Shown piece after piece: positions 7,072-14,236 of a DNA stretch of 16,203 bases. The notes below the pieces were generated by a model, which did no database searches, had not been told where the DNA came from, and was given only the letters and a program-made list of their open reading frames with translations. The stretch spans positions 1-16,203 of the forward strand of contig CAQFOZ010000046.1 in the NCBI GenBank assembly GCA_948788915.1, written 5' to 3'. The DNA comes from an uncultured Muribaculaceae bacterium (GTDB taxonomy: Bacteria; Bacteroidota; Bacteroidia; Bacteroidales; Muribaculaceae). Position 1 is the stretch's first letter. Every line of letters begins with the position of its first letter. Position numbers and translations under genes: made by a program.

Positions 7072-8208
7072 ATGAAGACTAAAATTGAAAAAATTTTTAA
7101 AGAGAAATTTGGTGAAGGAGGTACATTATATGCCTCTGCAGGACGTATTAATCTTATCGGAGAACATACCGATTATAACGGAGGTTTTGTTTTCCCGGGT
7201 GCGATAGATAAGGTGATAATGGCGGAAATCAAACCTAATGGCACAGATAAAGTGCGCGTTTTTTCAATTGATATTGACGATTATGCAGAGTTCGGTCTAC
7301 GCGAGGAGGATGCTCCAAGCCAGGGCTGGGCACGATATGTATTTGGTGTGTGTCGTGAGATTCAGAAACGCGGAGGTGTGGTAAAAGGTTTCGACGCTGT
7401 GTTTGCCGGTAATGTCCCTCTTGGCGCAGGGTTGTCCTCTTCTGCAGCATTGGAGTCTTGTTTTGCGTTTGCACTGAATGATATGTTCAACGACAATAAA
7501 ATAGATAAATTCGAGCTGGCTCGTATCGGTCAGAGCACAGAGCATAATTACTGCGGGGTAAACTGTGGTATTATGGACCAGTTTGCATCAGTATTTGGAC
7601 GGAAGGGGAATCTCATGCGTCTTGACTGTCGCTCTATGGAATATGAATATTTCCCGTTCAATCCCGTAGGCTATGAGCTTGTGCTTGTTGATTCTAAGGT
7701 GAAGCATGAGCTAAAGGATTCTCCCTACAACAAGCGTCGTGAGTCATGCGAACGCGTTGCCAAACGTTTGGGTATGGATACTTTAAGAGACGCTACAATG
7801 GAGCAACTTAACGCTGTCAAGACTGATATTACTGCCGAGGATTATTTCCGGGCGAAATTTGTGATCGAGGAAAAACAGCGTGTGCTTGATGTTTGCGATG
7901 CGTTGAATGCCGGTGACTATGAAACTGTAGGCGCATGTATGTATGCTACTCATGAAGGTCTGTCCAAAGATTATGAAGTGAGTTGCGAGGAACTTGATTT
8001 TCTGAATGATGTGGCCAAAGAACTCGGTGTTATCGGTTCCCGCATTATGGGTGGAGGTTTCGGAGGATGCACCATCAATCTGGTTAAGAATGAGCTGCAT
8101 GATAAATTTATTGAAGAAGTAAAAGTACGCTTCAAAGATAAGTACGGACACGAACCGGCAGTCTACGATGTTGTGATTTCCGATGGTGCACGTAAAGTGG
8201 AGGATTGA
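7072..8208 (+). CDS. galK: Galactokinase
   Basis: GalK phosphorylates alpha-D-galactose at C1 with ATP, the entry step of the Leloir pathway, in the cytoplasm. The 378 residues carry all GHMP-kinase signatures: the galactokinase motif GRINLIGEHTDY at 24-35 with Arg25; the phosphate loop GNVPLGAGLSSSAALE at 113-128; the catalytic-base Asp169 in C-G-I-M-D-Q; and motif three GGGFGG at 327-332. The length is normal for bacterial GalK. The start at 7072 puts the Arg25 motif at the usual distance; a nearby upstream ATG (7058) is out of frame and soon closed. The stop is 1 nt before the galM start. Repeat copy 1 now separates it from the GH2 gene, so its expression may rely on read-through across the repeat. 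Confidence 0.97.
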   Translation: MKTKIEKIFKEKFGEGGTLYASAGRINLIGEHTDYNGGFVFPGAIDKVIMAEIKPNGTDKVRVFSIDIDDYAEFGLREEDAPSQGWARYVFGVCREIQKRGGVVKGFDAVFAGNVPLGAGLSSSAALESCFAFALNDMFNDNKIDKFELARIGQSTEHNYCGVNCGIMDQFASVFGRKGNLMRLDCRSMEYEYFPFNPVGYELVLVDSKVKHELKDSPYNKRRESCERVAKRLGMDTLRDATMEQLNAVKTDITAEDYFRAKFVIEEKQRVLDVCDALNAGDYETVGACMYATHEGLSKDYEVSCEELDFLNDVAKELGVIGSRIMGGGFGGCTINLVKNELHDKFIEEVKVRFKDKYGHEPAVYDVVISDGARKVED

Positions 8209-8209
8209 T

Positions 8210-9247
8210 ATGAAGGTGTCTCAGATAGAATTCCCATCTCCAAAGGGTACAATTACGTGGTACACATTTACAAACTCCGGAGGTGCGTCAGTTACGCTTT
8301 CCACCCTTGGCGCAGGTATAGTCGCGGTAAATGTTCCCGACAAGAATGGCAGAATCGATAATGTGTGTTTAGGTTATGCTGACGGTGCAGACTATATAGC
8401 CGATGGGCCATGTCTTGGAAAGTGCCCGGGCAGATATGCCAACCGTATAGCAAATGGCCATCTCGTAGTGGGAGATAAAGAATATTCCCTCGCAATCAAT
8501 AACGGACCTAATGCATTGCACGGAGGACCGGAGGGCTTCCAGAATCAGAATTGGAAAGCAGAGTTAAAGGATAACGGGGTGATTTTTACGTATCATTCCA
8601 AAGATGGAGAGGAACATTATCCCGGGAATCTTGATGTCGTGGCTGAGTACAATTGGAATGACAAGAATGAGCTTTCGCTTGAGTTTCGCGCCAAGTCCGA
8701 CGCGGATACAGTTGTTAATCTGACTAATCATGCATATTGGAATTTAAAAGGAGCAGATGCCGGATGCATCCTGGATCATGAAATGAGGATTGATGCAGAA
8801 GGTTGGCTCCCTACCGACCGCACACAGATCCCAAACGGGGAGATTGCTCCTGTTGCCGGAACTCCGATGGATTTCCGTAAATTAAAAAAAATCGGTGCTG
8901 ATATAAACGCGGATTTTGAGGCATTGAAGATAGGCAAAGGATATGATCATTGTTGGGCTGTATCAGGCTGGGAGCCGGGAGTGATGCATGACGTTGTTAC
9001 TCTTAAGGAAGATGAGTCGGGTAGAGAGCTGCTTGTATCAAGCGATCAGCCTGGAGTACAGATTTATACCGGCAACTGGCTTTCCGGTTCCCCACGGAAT
9101 TGCAGCGGACGGTCTTATAACGATTATGAAGGAGTGGCGATAGAGATGCAAGGTTTCCCCGATGCTCCTAATAAGCCTCAGTTCCCTTCTCAGTTTTTGA
9201 AAGCAAGTGAAGAGTATAGACGCAACATCCGTTTTACGTTCAGATAA
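8210..9247 (+). CDS. galM: Aldose 1-epimerase (galactose mutarotase)
   Basis: GalM interconverts beta- and alpha-galactose so that beta-galactose released by the GH2 enzyme can be used by galactokinase. The 345-residue protein shows the family motifs GRYANRIANG (near 68-77), the catalytic-site His104 in NALHGG, His174 in NLTNHAYWNLKG, a YDHCW motif near 244, and the catalytic base Glu312 in AIEMQGF. I chose ATG 8210 because a GGAGG stretch lies 5-6 nt upstream and the gap to the galK stop is then 1 nt. An upstream ATG at 8183 would add nine residues inside galK and has no such site. No signal peptide is visible, so it is taken as cytoplasmic. The gene ends 48 nt from the stop of the convergent xerD. 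Confidence 0.95.
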   Translation: MKVSQIEFPSPKGTITWYTFTNSGGASVTLSTLGAGIVAVNVPDKNGRIDNVCLGYADGADYIADGPCLGKCPGRYANRIANGHLVVGDKEYSLAINNGPNALHGGPEGFQNQNWKAELKDNGVIFTYHSKDGEEHYPGNLDVVAEYNWNDKNELSLEFRAKSDADTVVNLTNHAYWNLKGADAGCILDHEMRIDAEGWLPTDRTQIPNGEIAPVAGTPMDFRKLKKIGADINADFEALKIGKGYDHCWAVSGWEPGVMHDVVTLKEDESGRELLVSSDQPGVQIYTGNWLSGSPRNCSGRSYNDYEGVAIEMQGFPDAPNKPQFPSQFLKASEEYRRNIRFTFR

Positions 9248-9295
9248 GATTAAACACTCTCTTAGAGTCGCATGCCGCAACATGAAACCGGAATA

Positions 9296-10204
9296 TTATC
9301 TGTTATAAAGAGGATGGTGGTCAAGTAGCTCCTGACGCAATCTTGTCTTGTCAAGGTGGAGATAAATCTCTGTTGTAGAGATTGATTCGTGTCCGAGCAT
9401 TTCCTGTATGGCACGCAGATTGGCTCCTCCTTCAAGAAGATGGGTGGCAAAAGAGTGTCGCAACGTATGTGGCGACACTTTTTTTGTAATTCCGGCTCTT
9501 GAAGCCAGATCCCGAACCACATAGAAAACCATCACACGTGTCATTTGTCCACCTCTTCGGTTCAGAAAGAGAATGTCGTCGCACCCCGGTTTTATTTTTT
9601 GTTGTGCCCGTATCTCCAGATAATCTTTTATTAGGGCAATTGATTCTGGAGACAGAGGTACAAGGCGTTGCTTGTTGCCTTTCCCTGTGACAAGCACGTA
9701 ACCGTCATCAAGATTTGTCTGGGAGATGCGGATATCTGTCAGTTCGGAAACTCGTACTCCGCTTCCGTAGAGGGTTTCGATGATGGCATGGTTGCGTGGC
9801 GTTTCTGCTTTGTCGGGATCAAGAGCAAGAATCATATTGTCAATCTCTTCAAGAGAAAGGACTTCGGGAAGATGTTTCCCGAATTGGGGGGCTTCGAGAA
9901 GTTCACATGGATCGGTGTCAATATATCCCTCCATTCTCATGAATCTATACAGTGACCTTATCCCCGAAAGAATGCGCGCTTGTGAGCGTGGGGCGATTCC
10001 CATATCCCGTAAAGTGCACAGGAATGTGTGTAAAATATCAGTATCCGCTTCGTTAAGAGGCACTCGTATTGAGTCGAGGAATTCCACAAGGTGTGTAGCA
10101 TCTCTGCCGTAGCTCTCCAAAGTGTTAAGAGATAGCCCTCGTTCCAGTTGGAGATAATTGCAGAAATCGCGTATCACCAGTTTTGTGTTCCTTATCAACC
10201 GCAT
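9296..10204 (-). CDS. xerD: XerD-type site-specific tyrosine recombinase
   Basis: XerD acts with XerC at the chromosomal dif site to resolve dimers; in Bacteroidetes a XerC/D pair does this with FtsK. The 302 residues hold an N-terminal SAM-like core-binding domain (about 8-95, with ERGLSLNTLESYGRD) and a catalytic domain (about 112-300) with the complete set Arg151 (GVRVSEL), Lys175 (TGKGNK), His246 and Arg249 (SPHTLRH), His272 (MLGHES) and nucleophile Tyr281 (TTEIYLHL). The length and C-terminus (HHPLY) are typical of housekeeping XerD, not of a phage or integron integrase. It starts 9 nt after the small upstream gene, so the two are likely cotranscribed. No dif-like sequence is evident nearby. 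I prefer XerD to XerC on overall pattern, with some uncertainty. Confidence 0.9.
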   Translation of the reverse strand: MRLIRNTKLVIRDFCNYLQLERGLSLNTLESYGRDATHLVEFLDSIRVPLNEADTDILHTFLCTLRDMGIAPRSQARILSGIRSLYRFMRMEGYIDTDPCELLEAPQFGKHLPEVLSLEEIDNMILALDPDKAETPRNHAIIETLYGSGVRVSELTDIRISQTNLDDGYVLVTGKGNKQRLVPLSPESIALIKDYLEIRAQQKIKPGCDDILFLNRRGGQMTRVMVFYVVRDLASRAGITKKVSPHTLRHSFATHLLEGGANLRAIQEMLGHESISTTEIYLHLDKTRLRQELLDHHPLYNR

Positions 10205-10213
10205 TGCCTCAAA

Positions 10214-10777
10214 TCAGAAAGAAACTTTATAAAGATTTGGCTGTGTCTGACATCTACTTACGGCCAGGGCGCAGTGGAAACCTTCAAAAACAATGCCCGA
10301 CTTAGTCTTGGTCAACAGGTCTGAAGCCGTTTTGAAAGGGCGCGAAGAATACAGCAGAACGGCATTCCCGTTATGGCTCAGGAACCTCTCGATTATCTTG
10401 TCTTCAAACTCATGATCGTTACCGATAAGGATTGCAGAGCCTTTGTTTGTTTCTGACAGCGCAATATCAGAAAACGGGAATAAGGTACAGCCTGCGCGCT
10501 TTAGCGCGATTCTTTTGAGATCGGTCATTCCATGTCCGTATATAATGTTGGCTGTTTCGAGCATTGCAGCGAGTCTGTGTAATTTTATGGCATGGTTTAT
10601 CTCTCCTGCCGGGATATTTAAAGATGTTCCTGTATGTTTAATATCCTTTTCGGCATAAAATGTGTAATCAGCTCCGATGCGTATGACTCTGCGCGTAAAT
10701 TCAAAACCAAAAGGTGAATGCACGCCAAATCCTCTCGAGTTTCTGTAGCGTTTCAATATTCCCGTAAGCCTCTTCAT
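10214..10777 (-). CDS. Short degenerate methyltransferase-like protein
   Basis: The 187-residue protein keeps the N-terminal signature of a Bacteroidetes group of class I SAM-dependent methyltransferases: RYRNSRGFGVHSPFGFEF at about 10-27, equivalent to the H-S-P-F motif of that group. Its C-terminus (GIVFEGFHCALAVSR...LYKVSF) also resembles the end of those proteins. The middle is shorter than usual, and the glycine-rich SAM-binding loop (ExGxxxG) is replaced by IIYGHGMTD, so methyltransferase activity is doubtful. There is no signal peptide or membrane segment. It lies just upstream of xerD with a 9-nt gap. Repeat copy 2 is 51 nt before its start codon and separates it from the YfhO-family gene. 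Function is unknown. Confidence 0.6.
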   Translation of the reverse strand: MKRLTGILKRYRNSRGFGVHSPFGFEFTRRVIRIGADYTFYAEKDIKHTGTSLNIPAGEINHAIKLHRLAAMLETANIIYGHGMTDLKRIALKRAGCTLFPFSDIALSETNKGSAILIGNDHEFEDKIIERFLSHNGNAVLLYSSRPFKTASDLLTKTKSGIVFEGFHCALAVSRCQTQPNLYKVSF

Positions 10778-10828
10778 GGTTCAGGCAGTTTTCAAGTCAG
10801 ACAACACGATCCGGCATGTTTATTTATT

Positions 10829-11021
10829 GAAGTGATTTAAACTTTTTTCATCGTTAAGCTTCGTTAAGATTTTGAGGATATTTTCAATATTGAGAAAGGA
10901 GCATAGCGGGCTATGAGACTGACGAAATATGGAAAATATACCAAAATATTAATGAAGATTGATGATGAAGAAAACATATTTTCACATTCTTTTAAATTTC
11001 GTAAAAAGTTTAAATCACTTC
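10829..11021 (+). mobile_element. MITE-like repeat, full copy 2 (193 bp)
   Basis: Same orientation and length as copy 1, with perfect 19-bp terminal inverted repeats ending in GAAGTG/CACTTC. It is flanked by ATT at 10826-10828 and 11022-11024, a 3-bp target duplication. The internal hairpin has the same arms and a CATAGC/GCTATG cap. It lies between the YfhO-family gene and the methyltransferase-like gene, both on the minus strand. Its right end encodes the last residues and stop of the YfhO protein (E-V-I-stop). Without the insertion the gene would read N-K-stop. Confidence 0.85.
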
Positions 11022-13478
11022 ATTTTTGGATCTTTTAGGTTTCTTAATAAACATCATTACGAAGGTTCCGGCTGCCAACAGATAAATTATCGCGACAGCA
11101 ACTATTGAAATGGTGTTGGTTATTTTGACTGATTTAGGATCGAAACTGAAAACAATATTATGTTCTCCCGCAGGCAGGTTCATTGAACGCAATACGTAAT
11201 TTACCCTGCCTATCGGTAATTCTTTGCCATCTACAGTTGCTGTCCAGCCCCAAGGGAAATATATTTCGCTGAAAACAGCGACTCCGCCTTTGGCAGATTT
11301 GTATTTATATGTAAGCCGGTTCGGTGCGTAAGAAGTCTCATAAATTGTGTCTCCCGGAAGTTTTGGTGAGGCATTGCCGATAATCTGTTCAAACTTGCGG
11401 TCTGCTACAGCTATGTGGTTTGTAGGCAATGAGTCAAGCATTGTCATTTCATTGTCTGCATTCTTAACATATATAATGGAATCAACCCACCAGGCGTTGC
11501 CTAACGCACCGGGGTTTTCCTGATACTCTTCTCCGTTAAGGAAATATTTGACATTCAACATGTTTATTACACCCATGTTTCCTTTTAGAATCTGATTTGT
11601 GAGCAGATCGTTATATCGGGTCAGTTTAGCTGCGTGATATCCTCCTATTGTCTTGTGGAAATAAGAGGACCGTGCCGATTGCATTCCCGGAATATCAAAG
11701 ACTCTGTAATTGGTGGTGTCCTTAAGTATGGCTTCATCAGCGGCTGTCTTGTTGAAAGTAGTTTCTTCAATGGCAGGTCGTGTGAAGTTTTCGGAGTTGA
11801 CATATCTTTTGCCTACAAAGAACAGATCAAACAAAGCCACAACAGTCAGCAGACATACGAATAAAGGTTTGTTTGTAATTACATTCTTGAGATATAGCAT
11901 TATTACGCCTCCACCCAGAAGAATGAATATTAGAGAACGCAGGGAATCAGCACTTACCAGGGAGAGCCTGCTTTCTTTCACTGCATTTATTATGTTATAA
12001 TATGCAGGATTTGAAAACGCTCCGACTTCAGTAAGTTGATTTGTCTCTTCAGCACTGAAAACTTCTCCGAATATTGACGGGGCAACCCATCCAAGAAAAC
12101 AGATAAAGGCTCCTATGCCAAAAACTGTATAGAATATCCAACCGGTTTTTTTAAGAAAATCAGGAGTTTCCAATATTTTCTGTAAAGACAGTATGGCAAG
12201 AAGGGGGATGGTGAATTCTACTATCACCAAAATGCTTGAGACTGCTCTGAATTTGTTGTATGCAGGAAAATAATCTATGAAAATGTCTGTCAGAGGCTGG
12301 AAGTTATGTCCCCAGCTTAAAAGGATAGCGAGGACTGATACTCCCAAAAGAGCCCATTTCATGGAGCCTTCGCATATGAACAGGGCCATTATGGCGAGAA
12401 GCAGCACAAACGCACCTACATATACCGGACCATTGGTGAGAGGCTGGTCTCCGAAATATTGAGGGAATTGTGCCATGAACTGTCTTTCTTCCTGCGACAT
12501 TATTGTTTCGTCGGCTTTGTCTGTGTCTGCGATGGAGAGAAGCTGGGATTCGCCTGCGACAGGCTTGATTGTCGCTCCCCCCTTTACGTTGGGAATGAGA
12601 AGCGTGAATGTTTCGTCGATGCCGTAGCTCCACTGTGTAATCGCAGCTCTGTCCATGCCTGTGGAGGCTGCTCCTTCGGCAGGTGTCAGATCTGTGCTTC
12701 TGCCTCGGACTGTTTCTTTGGAATACTCGTATGTGTTGTAAAGACTCGCGGAATTCACTCCGATGGCAAGTATCCCGGCTCCGATGGTGCATAGTGTGGC
12801 TATACCCCATTGTTTCATCTGTTTGCTTTTTGCCGCGGAATACAGCCATGCTATCATCATTGCAAAAATAACAAAGATGAAGTAATATGACATCTGGGGA
12901 TGGTTGCTTTGCAATTGCAGTGATCCGAAAAGTGCGGCAAGTGCCGCTCCGGGCAGGTATTTGCCCCGATAGCAAAGTGCGACTCCTCCTATTGTGGGTG
13001 GGATGTAGGCAAGCGTTACAAATTTCCAGATATGTCCGGCTCCTATGATGATTATGAAATATGAGGAGAAGCCCCATGCAATTGAGGCAAACAGGGCGTT
13101 ATACCATTTGAAGCGCAGACAGAGACACATTATGAAGAATCCCAGCATTATCGCGAAAAGCAGATTGGCCGGTGATGGCAACAAGAGAGTGTATACACTC
13201 CAGATCCAACTTATTGCTTTGCCTGCCGGATATGACGGTGATATCTGGAAGTTGGGCATGCCTCCGAACAGAGAGTTTGTCCAGCGTGTGGTTTCTCCTG
13301 TGGCTTCATGAAAAGCAATGCCTTCCTGGCCGTTTGCAATACCCTGTTGGATATCGTGTTGTTGTAAAACATTCCCTTCCACATCATCCGGGAAGAAAAA
13401 AATAATGGCCGTCAGAGCAAGAAATGCTACGGCCAAAATTGTATAGATCTGATTTTTTGACAAATAAGAATCCTTCAT
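11010..13478 (-). CDS. YfhO-family polytopic membrane protein
   Basis: This 822-residue inner-membrane protein matches the large YfhO family of Bacteroidetes. Family members look like GT-C-fold membrane enzymes, and in Firmicutes YfhO is linked to glycosylation of cell-envelope polymers; the Bacteroidetes substrate is not known. The first helix (about 12-30) is followed by a periplasmic stretch with DIQQG and TGETTRWTNSLFGGMPNFQ (about 42-80). About ten further hydrophobic segments lie between 85 and 560, a large soluble domain (about 565-775) has a beta-rich end (FFSE-like IYFPWGWTATVDGK), and a final helix at about 785-810 precedes a basic tail. The last three residues E-V-I and the stop come from repeat copy 2. 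The start is 46 nt after the Lrp/AsnC gene, so they may be cotranscribed. Confidence 0.85.
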   Translation of the reverse strand: MKDSYLSKNQIYTILAVAFLALTAIIFFFPDDVEGNVLQQHDIQQGIANGQEGIAFHEATGETTRWTNSLFGGMPNFQISPSYPAGKAISWIWSVYTLLLPSPANLLFAIMLGFFIMCLCLRFKWYNALFASIAWGFSSYFIIIIGAGHIWKFVTLAYIPPTIGGVALCYRGKYLPGAALAALFGSLQLQSNHPQMSYYFIFVIFAMMIAWLYSAAKSKQMKQWGIATLCTIGAGILAIGVNSASLYNTYEYSKETVRGRSTDLTPAEGAASTGMDRAAITQWSYGIDETFTLLIPNVKGGATIKPVAGESQLLSIADTDKADETIMSQEERQFMAQFPQYFGDQPLTNGPVYVGAFVLLLAIMALFICEGSMKWALLGVSVLAILLSWGHNFQPLTDIFIDYFPAYNKFRAVSSILVIVEFTIPLLAILSLQKILETPDFLKKTGWIFYTVFGIGAFICFLGWVAPSIFGEVFSAEETNQLTEVGAFSNPAYYNIINAVKESRLSLVSADSLRSLIFILLGGGVIMLYLKNVITNKPLFVCLLTVVALFDLFFVGKRYVNSENFTRPAIEETTFNKTAADEAILKDTTNYRVFDIPGMQSARSSYFHKTIGGYHAAKLTRYNDLLTNQILKGNMGVINMLNVKYFLNGEEYQENPGALGNAWWVDSIIYVKNADNEMTMLDSLPTNHIAVADRKFEQIIGNASPKLPGDTIYETSYAPNRLTYKYKSAKGGVAVFSEIYFPWGWTATVDGKELPIGRVNYVLRSMNLPAGEHNIVFSFDPKSVKITNTISIVAVAIIYLLAAGTFVMMFIKKPKRSKNEVI

Positions 13479-13506
13479 ATTGAATATGAGTAGGTTGGAT
13501 ATAAGT

Positions 13507-13520
13507 ACGGAAAATTCCGT
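13507..13520. promoter_or_regulatory. Short palindrome between the Lrp/AsnC gene and the YfhO-family gene
   Basis: ACGGAA-AA-TTCCGT is a 6-bp inverted repeat with a 2-nt centre in the 46-nt gap. It lacks a T-tract and so is not a good terminator. It could be a protein-binding site, perhaps for the adjacent Lrp-type regulator, but that is only an inference from position. Confidence 0.25.
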
Positions 13521-13524
13521 GTTG

Positions 13525-14013
13525 TTACTTGGCTTCGGGAGCTACATAGGGCTCGCCGGTATCGATATGAATCTGACGATTCATGCTCTGCTCAAGGGAG
13601 ATGAGAGTCTCGGTTTCTGTGACACCATGAATGTGCTGGATGTGATCGTTAAGCAACTTCATAAGGTGTTGGTTGTCCTGGGCATATACCTTTATAAGCA
13701 TAGAGTAGGGACCGGTTGTGAAATGGCATTCAACAACTTCCGGAATATTGTAGAACTCTTTTACTACTTCACGGTACATGGAACCTTTTTCAAGCTTTAC
13801 GCCAATATAGGTACAGGTGTTAAATCCTAAACGTTTGGGATTTACATTATATCCTGAGCCGATAATCACTTTCATGTCTATAAGGCGTTGAATACGCTGA
13901 TGGATAGCTGCGCGGGAAACACCGCACTGTACTGCGACATCTTTGGATGGGATGCGCGCGTTTTGCATAATTATGTTCAGGATTTTACGATCGAGTTTGT
14001 CGATTTTTTCCAT
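13525..14013 (-). CDS. Lrp/AsnC-family transcriptional regulator
   Basis: Lrp/AsnC proteins are small DNA-binding regulators that respond to amino acids or related metabolites and assemble as dimers to octamers. The 162-residue product has the standard layout: an N-terminal helix-turn-helix (about 4-60, LDRKILNIIMQNARIPSKDVA, then VSRAAIHQRIQRL), a linker strand, and a C-terminal ligand/RAM domain (about 66-145) with CTYIGVKLEKG, VVECHFTTGPYSMLIKV and a TETLISLEQS end strand. The length is typical. The extra tail (GEPYVAPEAK) is short and charged. It has its own predicted promoter and probably reads into the YfhO-family gene. The ligand cannot be inferred. Confidence 0.92.
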   Translation of the reverse strand: MEKIDKLDRKILNIIMQNARIPSKDVAVQCGVSRAAIHQRIQRLIDMKVIIGSGYNVNPKRLGFNTCTYIGVKLEKGSMYREVVKEFYNIPEVVECHFTTGPYSMLIKVYAQDNQHLMKLLNDHIQHIHGVTETETLISLEQSMNRQIHIDTGEPYVAPEAK

Positions 14014-14066
14014 GGGAAATTCGGTTGTTTTAATAATAAAGTTTTTATAATAATCTTAATTTATTG

Positions 14067-14096
14067 CAAAATTAAACATAAATCAGGTAAAAACAA
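14067..14096 (-). promoter_or_regulatory. Predicted promoter of the Lrp/AsnC gene
   Basis: On the minus strand TTG (14096-14094), a 19-nt spacer and TAATTTTG (14074-14067) match the Bacteroidetes -33/-7 consensus. Transcription would begin near 14060, about 47 nt before the start codon. The surrounding gap (14014-14201) is strongly AT-rich and shows no other clear feature. Confidence 0.5.
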
Positions 14097-14201
14097 GGCA
14101 ATTTTTAGGCGAATGTAGCAAATTGTCAAATTTTAACATTTTTTTGGAGGAATAAACTTTTATGGGAACGTTGATTACAAGTTGCATCATTTTATAAGGA
14201 T

Positions 14202-14232
14202 AAAGTGATTTAAACAGTTTCTAAATCACTTC
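14202..14232. repeat. Miniature (ends-only) version of the MITE-like repeat, copy 4
   Basis: Thirty-one bases made almost only of the two element ends: AAGTGATTTAAAC, then AGTTTC, then TAAATCACTTC. They form a perfect 10-bp stem, AAGTGATTTA with TAAATCACTT, around a 9-nt loop. The internal part of the full copies is absent and no 3-bp duplication is visible. It begins 4 nt after the stop of the permease gene on the minus strand and may work as a weak terminator there, although no clean T-tract follows. It is either an internally deleted copy or an independent hairpin with the same ends. Confidence 0.6.
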
Positions 14233-14236
14233 GTTG

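Noticed and set aside
8183..8209. Upstream ATG for galM at 8183.
   Set aside because: It would overlap galK by 26 nt, adds residues not typical of the family, and lacks the GGAGG found before ATG 8210.
9241..9302. CAGATAA (9241) and TTATCTG (9296) as outer arms of a bidirectional terminator between galM and xerD, with ACTCT/AGAGT inside.
   Set aside because: Both arms are just the final Arg-stop codons of the two genes; the inner stem is only 5 bp and there is no T-tract.
10915..11039. A small open frame in copy 2 starting at ATG in the hairpin cap (M-R-L-T-K-Y-G-K...), preceded by GGAG.
   Set aside because: In copies 1 and 3 the second codon of the same frame is TGA and the frame is not otherwise preserved; it runs into the flanking gene. 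More likely chance within the repeat.
14146..14196. GGAGG followed 12 nt later by a short ATG frame of 11 codons, a possible leader peptide.
   Set aside because: Too short, poorly spaced, and on the strand opposite to all nearby genes.
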